Part shown: positions 37,393-45,846 of the stretch, piece after piece
Layout: each line of letters starts with the position of its first letter
How positions within the stretch are numbered: the stretch's first letter is position 1
Assembly (NCBI RefSeq): GCF_004138285.1
Contig: NZ_SCFN01000001.1
Span: 682,001-746,000, forward strand
DNA: 64,000 bases
DNA from: Gottfriedia acidiceleris
GTDB lineage: Bacteria; Bacillota; Bacilli; Bacillales; Bacillaceae_G
Direction: 5' to 3'
Program-made: the position numbers and the translations under genes
Notes under the pieces: model-generated
Databases searched by the model: none
What the model was told of the DNA's origin: nothing
Seen by the model: the letters and a program-made list of their open reading frames with translations, nothing else

Positions 37393-38935
37393 ATGAGCAA
37401 GTATGATGATCTTTATAAACTATATGAAAAGAAATCTGAAATAGAGCAAGGTGGAGGATTTGAACGGATTGAGAAACAACATGAACGTGGAAAGTTTACA
37501 GCACGAGAAAGAATAGACATGCTATTAGATGAAGGGAGTTTTGTTGAGTTATTTAGTTTTGTCCAGCATCGTTGTTCAGATTTTGGAATGGATGAACAAA
37601 ATGGTGCATGTGATGGAGTTGTCACAGGTTATGGGAAAATTAACGATCGAACGGTCTTTGTCTTTTCGCAAGATTTTACTGTGTTCGGTGGTGCATTAGG
37701 TGAAATGCATGCAAAAAAAAATAAGTCAATTAATGGACATGGCAGTACAGTGTAAGGCTCCGATTATTGGATTAAATGATTCAGGTGGAGCGAGAATTCA
37801 AGAAGGTGTCCTTTCTTTAGATGGTTATGGACATGTTTTTTATCGAAATACGATTTATTCTGGGGTAGTACCACAAATTTCAGTTATTATGGGGCCTTGT
37901 GCAGGTGGTGCTGTCTATTCTCCAGCAATTACAGATTTTGTCATAATGGTTAAAGGAACTAGCCAAATGTTTATTACTGGACCTAAGGTAATTGAAAGTG
38001 TAACAGGTGAGAAAATCTCTGCAGAGGATTTAGGTGGAGCTAAAGTCCATAATGAGATAAGTGGTAATGCTCATTTCCAAGCTGAGTCGGAAGAAGAAGC
38101 CCTTAAGATCGTTAGAAATTTAGTGGAGTATTTACCGGCTCATTGGGAAGAAAAAGCACCTACTAAAATGAAAACTGAAAAAGATATTGATGATTTAATG
38201 GAGCTAATACCTGATGAAAGTAGTCGACCTTATGATGTTAAAAAAATAGTAGAAATGATTGTAGATGATGATTCCTTTTTTGAGGTTCAAAAAGAATTCG
38301 CTAAAAATTTAGTTGTAGGATTTGCTAGATTAAATGGTGAAGTAGTAGGACTCGTTTGTAATCAACCTAAATTTATGGCTGGAGGACTAGATTTACATTC
38401 AGCTGATAAAGGGGCAAGATTTATTCGTTTTTGTGATAGTTTTAATATACCAATCATTACTTTTGTTGATGTGACAGGCTTTTTCCCTGGTGTAAAACAG
38501 GAGCATGGAGGTATAATAAGGCATGGCGCTAAGCTTTTATATGCGTACTCTGAGGCAACAGTTCCAAAAGTTACAGTCATTACGAGAAAAGCATTTGGTG
38601 GAGCATATGTTGCATTAAATAGTAAATCGATTGGAGCGGATTTAGTATTTGCATGGCCAAACGCTGAAATCGCAGTAATGGGTGCTGCAGGTGCTGTAAA
38701 CATCTTATATGGAAAAGAAATTTCTCAAAGTAATCGACCAGATGAGTTAAGATCAGAATGGATGGACCAATATAAAGAGAAATTTTCTAATCCTTACGTT
38801 GCTGCAAAATACGGTTTAGTTGACGATGTAATTGATCCAAGGATGACTAGAAAAAAGCTTATTCAATCATTAGAAGTATTAAAAAACAAAAATGAAAAGC
38901 GCCCAGCTAAAAAACATGGTAATATACCTTTGTAG
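37393..38935 (+). pseudogene. yqjD: Propionyl/methylcrotonyl-CoA carboxylase beta-type carboxyltransferase (YqjD), frameshifted
   Basis: Two frames together encode about 513 aa of a biotin-dependent acyl-CoA carboxyltransferase. The first (37393-37755) starts [20 protein letters not shown] and runs to [11 protein letters not shown]; the second resumes at [20 protein letters not shown] and carries GGARIQEGV, GPCAGGAVYSPAITDF and DVTGFFPGVKQEHGGIIRHGAKLLYAYSEA. The break is at nine A (37713-37721): eight A would restore one frame, and total length is a multiple of three plus one. It is either a real inactivation, a sequencing error or RNA polymerase slippage. The ATG follows GGGGGGAG. Confidence 0.9.
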
Positions 38936-38973
38936 ACATTTTTTTACATATACAATATGGAGGCATGACACAA

Positions 38974-40092
38974 ATGATTAATGAACAACGTATAGTCGAA
39001 GAATTTTTAGAATTAGTACAAGTAGACTCTGAAACTAAGTTTGAAGCTGAAATTGCAAAGGTTTTAAAACAAAAATTAGAAGCCCTTGGAATGAATGTTT
39101 TTGAAGACGACACGATGGGTGTTACAGGTCACGGTGCTGGAAATATTGTTGCTACAATTCCTGCTACTAAAGAAGGCGTTGACGGTATTTTCTTCTCTTG
39201 TCATATGGATACAGTTACTCCAGGTAAAGGAATCAAGCCATCAATCAAAGATGGATACATCGTTACTGATGGAACTACAATTCTAGGTGCAGATGATAAA
39301 GCTGGTATCGCAGCATTTTTAGAAGCTGTAAAAATCATTAAAGAACAAAATATTGAGCATGGTGAAATCCAATTCATTATCTCAGTTGGTGAAGAATCTG
39401 GATTACATGGTGCGAAAGCAATGGATCCAAAATTAATCACAACTAAATTTGGATATGCATTAGATAGCGATGAAGAAGTAGGTAACATAATCGTAGCAGC
39501 TCCAACTCAAGCTAAAGTAATTGCTACTATTTATGGTAAAACTGCACATGCAGGTGTTGCACCTGAAAAAGGCGTTTCAGCGATTACGATTGCTTCTAAA
39601 GCAATTGCAAGAATGCCACTTGGGCGAATTGACGAAGAAACGACTGCTAATATCGGACGTTTCGAAGGTGGTAGTGCAACAAATATCGTATGTGATCAAG
39701 TGAATATTTTAGCTGAAGCTCGTTCATTAATCGGTGAAAAAATGGAAGCTCAAGTAGCTAAAATGAAAGCTGCTTTTGAAGAAGCAGCTACTGAAATGGG
39801 TGGACGTGCTGAAGTAGAAGTTCAAATTATGTACCCAGGATTTAAATTTGGTGAAGGAGACCACGTTGTTGAAGTTGCAAAACGTGCAGCAGAAAAAATT
39901 GGACGTACTCCTGCATTAAAACAAAGTGGTGGAGGATCTGATGCGAACGTATTCGCAGGTCACGGTTTCCCAATTGTAAACTTAGCAATCGGTTATGAAG
40001 AAATCCACACTACAAATGAAAGAATGCCAATTAAAGAGTTAGTAAAAACTGCTGAAATGGTCATAGCAATTGTAGAAGAAGTTGCAAAATAA
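38974..40092 (+). CDS. M20 family peptidase, tripeptidase T-like (YqjE)
   Basis: 372 aa from the ATG at 38974, ten bases after GGAGG; an ATG at 38965 abuts that site. The metal-binding residues are in FSCHMDTVTPG, the catalytic GADDKAG, VGEESGLHGAK and the C-terminal SGGGSDANVF/GYEEIHTTNE. A dimerisation domain lies at about 180-290. The family includes PepT-like aminotripeptidases and other amidohydrolases; the exact substrate is open. yqjE follows yqjD in B. subtilis as here. Confidence 0.93.
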   Translation: MINEQRIVEEFLELVQVDSETKFEAEIAKVLKQKLEALGMNVFEDDTMGVTGHGAGNIVATIPATKEGVDGIFFSCHMDTVTPGKGIKPSIKDGYIVTDGTTILGADDKAGIAAFLEAVKIIKEQNIEHGEIQFIISVGEESGLHGAKAMDPKLITTKFGYALDSDEEVGNIIVAAPTQAKVIATIYGKTAHAGVAPEKGVSAITIASKAIARMPLGRIDEETTANIGRFEGGSATNIVCDQVNILAEARSLIGEKMEAQVAKMKAAFEEAATEMGGRAEVEVQIMYPGFKFGEGDHVVEVAKRAAEKIGRTPALKQSGGGSDANVFAGHGFPIVNLAIGYEEIHTTNERMPIKELVKTAEMVIAIVEEVAK

Positions 40093-40100
40093 TTAAGTAC

Positions 40101-40134
40101 AAAAAGACGAGACATTTAGTTGTCTCGTCTTTTT
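40101..40134 (+). terminator. Terminator after the M20 peptidase gene
   Basis: AAAAAGACGAGACA (40101-40114) pairs perfectly with TGTCTCGTCTTTTT (40121-40134). Confidence 0.9.
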
Positions 40135-40176
40135 AATAGTTAAGAAGTCTAAAACTTAAATCTCATAATGCCAACT

Positions 40177-40773
40177 CTAATTTGTAGTTAATCGTTTTTT
40201 AAATAGGAAAAAGAATATAATCAGAATCAATAAGGCAGTTGGAAATATGACTAAACTATACTTTGCAAAAATAGACGCCACTTTATCCCATTGTTCACCT
40301 AAAATTTTTCCTAATGTTATAAAAGTGAATCCCCAAAGGATTGCTCCAACAAATGCAAACGTTGCAAATTTTCTAAAAGAATATTTATTAATAGCAGCGA
40401 AATAAGCAGTTAAATGCCTAACTCCAGGAATGAAAAATCCTATAATAAGAATATATGGTCCAAATTTTGAAAATAAGCTTTTTGTCATTTCAATTTTTTT
40501 CTCTGTAATATAAACTTTTGGTCCATATTTATTTAGTAAAGGTAGACCAAATATGTATCCAAGCAAATAGCTTAAAGATATTCCACAAATGATTCCGATA
40601 ATCGCACAAGCTAATGAAGGTAAATATGACAATCTACCTTGAAATACATTATAACCTATGTATGTTAATAGAATTTCATCTGGTAATGGTAATCCAATAA
40701 TTCCTCCTATTAATGCTAAAATGATGCCTAAATAACCATAGTGACTAATTAGTAAGTTTAAATGTTGAACCAT
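40177..40773 (-). CDS. DedA family membrane protein
   Basis: 198 aa with about five hydrophobic segments. Family features: the N-terminal GYLGIILALIGGIIGLPLPDEILLTYIGY (acidic membrane residues), FFIPGVRHLTAYFAAINKYSFRKFATFAFVGAILWG (Arg-rich motif), and a basic C-terminus. DedA/SNARE-associated proteins are linked to lipid-carrier flipping and membrane homeostasis; the specific role here is not known. The ATG has GAGGATG upstream. Confidence 0.92.
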   Translation of the reverse strand: MVQHLNLLISHYGYLGIILALIGGIIGLPLPDEILLTYIGYNVFQGRLSYLPSLACAIIGIICGISLSYLLGYIFGLPLLNKYGPKVYITEKKIEMTKSLFSKFGPYILIIGFFIPGVRHLTAYFAAINKYSFRKFATFAFVGAILWGFTFITLGKILGEQWDKVASIFAKYSLVIFPTALLILIIFFFLFKKRLTTN

Positions 40774-40968
40774 TGATCATACACATCCTCGATTTTTTCC
40801 GCGTGAAGTAGATAGGCTAAAAAATTATTTTAAAGATAATATCATTGTATACAAACAAAAGTATTTTATAGCATTTTCTTTAATATGGCAATTCAAAATT
40901 CAAAAAATTTTGTTATTATTAGAATGATTTAATATTACTTGGAAAATAAAGAAATTTAGGTGGAAAAA

Positions 40969-41667
40969 ATGATTAATTATTATGAAATAATCCCAAATAT
41001 ATTTAGTAGAAAAGAATCAATCATTATGTTTCATGGCTGGGGTTCAACGATTGAATCACAAATACAACTTGGTAAAGAGCTATCTGAATTAGGATTTAAA
41101 GTTGTTATTCCCGAAATTAAATACCATGATTCGAGACAAGCTCTGAATAACCATTTTGATCAAAAGATTTTACAAACATATTTTTGGAAAACAATATTTG
41201 AAACAATTGATGAAGAAGATGAAATAATTCATCAGCTTAATTTACAAAAAGAAAATACAATTCTGTTAGGAAGTTCAATGGGTGGTTTTATTGCAAGTGG
41301 AATGTTTTTTTCAAATACTAGTTATGCCGGATTAATTAATATTAATGGATCAAGTTCTTATATTTATTCTGAGAAGGATTTTCGTAAAAAAGATGGAAGA
41401 GTACTATTAAACGATAAGGAATTGGAAACGTTTGTAAAATATGATCCTAAGTTTAAATATAGTACTATAAGAAATCCTATTTTATTCTTACACGGAGAAC
41501 AGGATCTAGTTATTCCAATTGGTGGGCAACTAGATTTTTTAACAACAAAACATAATTATTATATAGATTTTCTTAAATATAAGGATGTAAATCATACGAT
41601 CACAAATAGTATGAAAAACGACATATTCAATTGGCTTAATAAAAATTTTAAATCGGAGGGGTTTTAA
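40969..41667 (+). CDS. Alpha/beta hydrolase
   Basis: 232 aa from the ATG at 40969; an upstream GTG at 40960 overlaps the TAGGTGG site. The nucleophile elbow is GSSMGG (LLGSSMGGFIASGMF), the oxyanion region IMFHGWGST, and a late LFLHGEQDLVIPIGGQLDF with VNHTIT supplies the Asp and His. It resembles YitV/prolyl oligopeptidase-type esterases. The substrate is unknown. It abuts the next small gene without spacing. Confidence 0.87.
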   Translation: MINYYEIIPNIFSRKESIIMFHGWGSTIESQIQLGKELSELGFKVVIPEIKYHDSRQALNNHFDQKILQTYFWKTIFETIDEEDEIIHQLNLQKENTILLGSSMGGFIASGMFFSNTSYAGLININGSSSYIYSEKDFRKKDGRVLLNDKELETFVKYDPKFKYSTIRNPILFLHGEQDLVIPIGGQLDFLTTKHNYYIDFLKYKDVNHTITNSMKNDIFNWLNKNFKSEGF

Positions 41668-41862
41668 TTGAGTGAAAATTCACTACCAAATGGATTAGCT
41701 AAACCCGCTATTAGAGCCCTAACTTCAGCTGGTTACTTAAATTTGGAGCAATTCACACAATTAAGTGAGGCAGAAGTATTAAAATTACATGGGATGGGTC
41801 CTAAGGCGATTACGACAATTAAAAATGCATTGGAAGAGAAAGGATTATCTTTTAAGAAATAA
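41668..41862 (+). CDS. Small helix-hairpin-helix protein (RNA polymerase alpha-CTD-like)
   Basis: 64 aa. The TTG starts right after the previous stop, with GGAGGGG upstream. LAKPAIRALTSAGYLNLEQF and LKLHGMGPKAITTIKNALEE match the helix-hairpin-helix seen in RpoA C-terminal domains and related DNA-binding proteins. Small stand-alone proteins of this type are common in Bacillus, but their function is unclear. It is probably translated with the hydrolase gene. Confidence 0.85.
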   Translation: MSENSLPNGLAKPAIRALTSAGYLNLEQFTQLSEAEVLKLHGMGPKAITTIKNALEEKGLSFKK

Positions 41863-41875
41863 TATTGGCTAGATC

Positions 41876-41906
41876 AAGAACTGATAGAAATTCAGTTCTT
41901 TTTTAT
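41876..41906 (+). terminator. Terminator after the hydrolase/HhH pair
   Basis: AAGAACTGA (41877-41885) pairs with TCAGTTCTT (41892-41900), followed by T. Confidence 0.85.
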
Positions 41907-42046
41907 TTGGTAATTATTAAGTAATGAAAGTGTTATAAATAAGCTTTAATTAATTCATTTTTACCAGAAGTTGGTAGGATATTAAATCAAATTATAGTGA
42001 TATAATGAATCTTATCGATTTAATTTCATAAAAAAGGGGGAAGGCT

Positions 42047-43387
42047 ATGAAACCCAACTTGTCTCCTATACAAAAAAAAAGAAACCGATATTATTTAACT
42101 GTAAATAAGAAATTTTGGTTTAGCCATTTTATTTCATTTTCTTGGTTACTTTTTTCAATTTATTTATCAATTCCTTGGGTAAACGATTTATCTGATGTTG
42201 TTACTACACCAGTAGCAATTATCATAATAGGTGGTATTGCCTATATTCCGGGCTATATGAGCACTTTTTTAGTAGTAAGTTTACTACTCGATAAACAACC
42301 GAATTTTAAAAATGAATTTCCAAATGATTCGGTTACTGTATTAGTGGCTGCTTATAATGAAGAAGGCGCTATTTTTAATACGTTAAAATATATTTCAGAT
42401 CAAGATTATACTGGTGAAATAAACGTTATCGTTATTAATAATAATTCTACCGATGGTACAGATCGTGAAGTAATGAGAGCGAAAAAAGAGTTAAGTTCAA
42501 ATATTACTTTATTACATCAACCAAAGCCAGGTAAGTTTCATGCACTTAACTTGGGATTGGAGTATGTAAAAACACCATATGTTATTACGCTAGATGCAGA
42601 TACATTAATTCATCCTTCTGCAGTAAGATACTTAGTTTCAAGAATTAAAAGTAGTCCTTCTGATGTTTGTGCTGTTGCTGGCTCAATGTTAGTTCGTAAT
42701 AGTCGTGAAACATTTTGGACTAAGATTCAAGAGTGGGACTACTTCTTAGGAATTGCTTCCATAAAAAGACTTCAGGGATTATATCAAGGAACTCTTGTTG
42801 CACAAGGGGCGTTTAGTTTATATAAAACTGATTGTGTAAAGGTAGTTAAGGGTTGGCCAGATGCAATTGGAGAAGATATCGTTTTAACATGGAGACTTTT
42901 ACAGAAGCAATGGAAGGTATACTTTGAACCATTAGCAGTAGCATTTACCGACGCACCTACAACATTTGGACATTTTGCTAAACAAAGATCAAGATGGGCA
43001 AGAGGTATGGTTGAAGGACTGATTGAAATAAAACCGTGGCAACAACCACAAGTTTATACAAAGTATTTAACGGGTATTAATCTCATGATGGTTTACTTAG
43101 ATTTTATTTACACTGTATGTTGGATTCCTGGATTGATTTTAGCGTTTTTTGGAATCAACATCATTGTTGGCCCAATGACTTTATTAGTTCTCCCATTAAC
43201 ATTTATTAGCTATTCAATCCTTTATTTTTACCAGAAAAACTATGTGTTCCGTAATTTAAATTTAAGAATAAGAAATAATCGTATAGGATTTATATTCTTC
43301 CTATTATGCTATCAAATGATTATGTCACCAGTTTCACTTTATGGCTATATTCAAGAATTTTTTAAATTAAAACGAGTTTGGGAATAA
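42047..43387 (+). CDS. Family 2 glycosyltransferase, processive type (PgaC/IcaA-like), membrane-bound
   Basis: 446 aa. Two N-terminal membrane segments (FSHFISFSWLLFSIYLSIPW; AIIIIGGIAYIPGYMSTFLVV) precede the GT-A domain, and three hydrophobic segments follow at about 350-440. Catalytic features: VLVAAYNEE, TLDADTLIH, a QGAFSLYK acceptor region, GEDIVLTWRLL, and QRSRWARG (the Q-x-x-R-W motif of processive synthases). It resembles poly-beta-1,6-GlcNAc synthases, but no icaB/icaD or pga partners are beside it, so the polymer is unknown. Confidence 0.9.
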   Translation: MKPNLSPIQKKRNRYYLTVNKKFWFSHFISFSWLLFSIYLSIPWVNDLSDVVTTPVAIIIIGGIAYIPGYMSTFLVVSLLLDKQPNFKNEFPNDSVTVLVAAYNEEGAIFNTLKYISDQDYTGEINVIVINNNSTDGTDREVMRAKKELSSNITLLHQPKPGKFHALNLGLEYVKTPYVITLDADTLIHPSAVRYLVSRIKSSPSDVCAVAGSMLVRNSRETFWTKIQEWDYFLGIASIKRLQGLYQGTLVAQGAFSLYKTDCVKVVKGWPDAIGEDIVLTWRLLQKQWKVYFEPLAVAFTDAPTTFGHFAKQRSRWARGMVEGLIEIKPWQQPQVYTKYLTGINLMMVYLDFIYTVCWIPGLILAFFGINIIVGPMTLLVLPLTFISYSILYFYQKNYVFRNLNLRIRNNRIGFIFFLLCYQMIMSPVSLYGYIQEFFKLKRVWE

Positions 43388-43405
43388 AACTTTATTATCA
43401 TAAGG

Positions 43406-43450
43406 AAGGGGATCACAAAAGTCAATGTACTTTTTGTGATCCCCTTTTTG
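43406..43450 (+). terminator. Terminator after the glycosyltransferase gene
   Basis: AAGGGGATCACAAAA (43406-43420) pairs with TTTTGTGATCCCCTT (43432-43446), then T. Confidence 0.88.
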
Positions 43451-43453
43451 TTT

Positions 43454-43738
43454 TTATAAACTATTTGTTTCTTTCTTTGTTGAACTATCTAACTTCATCT
43501 TTAATTGAATTTCTTGATCAGCGATAATATCATCATCTTCAGCATTATCACGAACAACCTTTTGGGTTAAAATTGAGCCCACTGCTACTAACAGCATAAC
43601 TGCAATATAATAACCTTTTTCGTTTAATTGCATATCTGCATTGTAAAGTCCGATACAAAACAAAAATACTCCTGCAACTAATGTAAAGTATGCTAAAACA
43701 GTAAATGCTGGTGTGTTTCTACGTCTGTGCTTCTGCAA
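43454..43738 (-). CDS. YiaA/YiaB-type two-helix membrane protein
   Basis: 94 aa. FTVLAYFTLVAGVFLFCIGLYNADMQLNEKGYYIAVMLLVAVGSILTQKVVRDN gives two membrane segments with the YiaAB-family spacing and the L-Y-N-A-x-M-x-L-x-E-K-G-Y-Y motif. The tail is charged and acidic. The start is TTG, with GGAG 11 bases upstream, so the ribosome-binding site is mediocre. Function unknown. Its upstream region carries a widely spaced 11-bp inverted repeat. Confidence 0.85.
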   Translation of the reverse strand: MQKHRRRNTPAFTVLAYFTLVAGVFLFCIGLYNADMQLNEKGYYIAVMLLVAVGSILTQKVVRDNAEDDDIIADQEIQLKMKLDSSTKKETNSL

Positions 43739-43774
43739 ATTTAATCACGCTCCGGGTAAGATTTTACTTAATTG

Positions 43775-43837
43775 TCAGACGTTAAAAAATGCTATTAAGA
43801 AGGTATAAATGATTTCAAAAAAATTCTTAACGTCTGA
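43775..43837. promoter_or_regulatory. Paired 11-bp inverted sites upstream of the YiaA-like gene
   Basis: TCAGACGTTAA (43775-43785) and TTAACGTCTGA (43827-43837) are perfect reverse complements 41 bases apart. The interval between them should hold the minus-strand promoter of the YiaA-like gene. They could be operators or a cruciform-forming pair. Confidence 0.5.
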
Positions 43838-44009
43838 TATTATTATATAAAATTTGTTGTTAAATAGTAACAAAATTCTAATAAATTAGTAAATTGGAAA
43901 ATATTACTGTAATTTTTTAGGGAAATGCTAAATAAAAAATAGAGAAATACAAAAAGATGTCTAATCACAAATAGATAGGAAATATTTATTTGGAGAGGAT
44001 GGTCAGATT

Positions 44010-44174
44010 TTGAGTAATAGAGGTGCTGGTATTGGAGGAATCGTTTTTGTAGGTTGTATGTTTCTAGGCGGAGGAATTGGAAGTTTATTACATGAATCAC
44101 ATTCAGGTTGGCTAATCGGGATGGGTGTTGGATTTATAGGGCTCGCTTTAACAAGATTTCTAATAAAAAGTTAA
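44010..44174 (+). CDS. Small glycine-rich membrane protein, 54 aa
   Basis: A TTG start with GGAGAGGATGG upstream. The product begins MSNRGAGIGGIVFVGCMFLG and continues GGIGSLLHESHSGWLIGMGV, ending FIGLALTRFLIKS: two glycine-rich hydrophobic helices separated by a short polar loop. No family recognised. A longer antisense frame covers this locus but has no ribosome-binding site. Confidence 0.65.
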   Translation: MSNRGAGIGGIVFVGCMFLGGGIGSLLHESHSGWLIGMGVGFIGLALTRFLIKS

Positions 44175-44192
44175 TGCAAAAGGAAACTAAAA

Positions 44193-44232
44193 AAGAACCA
44201 CAAGGGGGAAAATGATAACCTTTGTGGTTCTA
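44193..44232. terminator. Terminator-like hairpin between the small membrane gene and the DCC gene
   Basis: AGAACCACAAGG (44194-44205) pairs with CCTTTGTGGTTCT (44219-44231) with one bulged T. The A-rich left flank suits minus-strand termination; the right flank is a weak T-tract. Confidence 0.55.
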
Positions 44233-44257
44233 TAAATTAAAGAGGACTTTTTGTTGA

Positions 44258-44656
44258 TCATAAATAAAATCGATCCCTAATTTCTTTTGATGGGATCATA
44301 CACGATTCGTTTTTTCCAAAGAATTTAAAACGATTTCTTGCGATCAGTCTATATACATAGTCACGTATAGTAGTTGGGATTATCATAAAGGCATAGAATA
44401 ATTTTGGCCAACCTTCTAAATTTTTTGCAATAGAAAGTGCAGCTGAAGATTCAATTTTTATTTTTCCATTTTGTACAAGAATAATTGAATCAATTGAACC
44501 AAGTTTGGGGTGATCCTTCTTAAGCTTTTCGCCAAATGTGGATTGTAGTGCGGCAAAATGAAAATAACCTTTTTGGTCATGTTTAATAATAAATTGAACA
44601 GCACCATTGCATAAAATACATTCACCATCAAATAAAATAATTGGCCTCTCGCTCAT
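44258..44656 (-). CDS. DCC family thiol-disulfide oxidoreductase-like protein (DUF393, YuxK-like)
   Basis: 132 aa. The defining D-x-x-C-x-x-C motif is present near the N-terminus: ILFDGECILCNGAVQFII. FAALQSTFGEK and the C-terminal VYRLIARNRFKFFG are also typical. A thioredoxin-like fold and redox role are proposed for the family, but no partner is known. It is 17 bp downstream of the truncated globin gene on the same strand, so co-transcription is likely. Confidence 0.92.
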   Translation of the reverse strand: MSERPIILFDGECILCNGAVQFIIKHDQKGYFHFAALQSTFGEKLKKDHPKLGSIDSIILVQNGKIKIESSAALSIAKNLEGWPKLFYAFMIIPTTIRDYVYRLIARNRFKFFGKNESCMIPSKEIRDRFYL

Positions 44657-44673
44657 AATATATCCCCTAAAGA

Positions 44674-45051
44674 TTATTCTTGGTTCACCATATGGTAAGC
44701 AACATTTCTTAAATGTTGTAATAATGGCTCTTTAATTTCTTCATCTAAATCGACATCATCCATTGCTTTTCCCATGCAATCTAACCAGTCATGAGCTAAT
44801 TCAATTGTAATTGGAAAAGGTAAATGACGCGCGCGCATCCTTGGATGACCACGTTCCATACTATAATATTGTGGTCCACCTAAAAACTGTGTTAAAAATA
44901 GCTTTTGTTTACGTGCTGTTTCCTCCCAGTCACCAGGAAATATTGGTGAAAGTCTCTCATGCTTTGAAACATAAGAATAAAAAGTATCCACTAGCTCTTC
45001 TAATTTTTCTTTCCCTATATAATCATACATTGATTGATTTTCGTTACTCAA
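44674..45051 (-). CDS. Truncated haemoglobin, group II (YjbI-like)
   Basis: 125 aa 2-on-2 globin. Motifs: MYDYIGKEKLEELVDTFYSYV, FLGGPQYYSMERGHPRMRARHLPFPIT (proximal His region: H in GHPRMRARH), and HDWLDCMGKAMDD with the conserved Trp. Group II globins bind oxygen or nitric oxide; B. subtilis YjbI has been linked to oxidative protection. The ATG has GGAGGTA upstream. It lies upstream of the DCC redox gene. Confidence 0.95.
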   Translation of the reverse strand: MSNENQSMYDYIGKEKLEELVDTFYSYVSKHERLSPIFPGDWEETARKQKLFLTQFLGGPQYYSMERGHPRMRARHLPFPITIELAHDWLDCMGKAMDDVDLDEEIKEPLLQHLRNVAYHMVNQE

Positions 45052-45174
45052 AAGAAAATACCTCCATTAATTTCAAAAAATACAATATAGATAGGTATAT
45101 TTTATCTCTTTTTGGACTTTATGAGAAGTAAATAGGAACCTTAGGTAATGTAATTTATTATTAAAACCCCTATT

Positions 45175-45693
45175 CTAATTAGAAGAGGGGTTTCCTTCAT
45201 AAGCTTCAATTAAATTGTTTATATTGATTTTATTCTTAGTTTGGAGAACTGCTTTCATTACTCGTTCAGATTTTTCTGGATTGGAGTCATTTAATAGTTC
45301 AGGTAAAATGGTTGGAACAATTTGCCATGAGACGCCAAATTGATCTTTTAACCAACCACATGCTTGTGCATTTTTATCTCCATCCTTTGATAACTTTTCC
45401 CAATAATAATCTAATTCTTCTTGGGAGTCACAATGAACGATGAATGAGATTGCCTCTGTAAATTTAAAGTAAGGTCCTCCGTTTAACGCAACAAAATCTA
45501 GCCCTTCTAAGCTAAATTGGATGGTCATAACAGCTCCTTCTTCCATACTGTTTGGGTCATGTCTTTCTTTTCCATAACGTGTAATTCTTTCAATTTTTGA
45601 ATTCTTAAATATAGAAGTGTAATAATTTACGGCTTCTTCGGCTTTTGTATCAAACCATAAATTCGTTGATATTTTTTTAATTTTACTTTGCAT
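45175..45693 (-). CDS. PhnB-like VOC family protein
   Basis: 172 aa. The N-terminal KISTNLWFDTKAEEAVNYYTSIF and FKFTEAISFIVHCDSQEELDYYWEKLSKDG and CGWLKDQFGVSWQIVP are the hallmarks of the PhnB/DUF1338-like branch, often misannotated as 3-demethylubiquinone methyltransferase. No enzymatic function can be assigned. The ATG has AAAGGAG upstream. Single-gene unit. Confidence 0.9.
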   Translation of the reverse strand: MQSKIKKISTNLWFDTKAEEAVNYYTSIFKNSKIERITRYGKERHDPNSMEEGAVMTIQFSLEGLDFVALNGGPYFKFTEAISFIVHCDSQEELDYYWEKLSKDGDKNAQACGWLKDQFGVSWQIVPTILPELLNDSNPEKSERVMKAVLQTKNKININNLIEAYEGNPSSN

Positions 45694-45846
45694 AGCTTTT
45701 CTCCTTTAATACAAAAACGTTTATAATAATTAGATATTAGTTTTAGAATTGATTCAAACTTTATAAGTTTTAACTATATTCAACATTAATACACGTAAAT
45801 AGGAAATATAAAAAAATGATATTATACTAGCATAGGAGGTGTAGCA

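Noticed and set aside
37690-37760. Programmed ribosomal frameshift in yqjD
   Set aside because: The required shift is +1 at A9. No slow codon, stop codon or stimulatory structure at the site supports programming, and the family has no known frameshift. Lesion or slippage is simpler.
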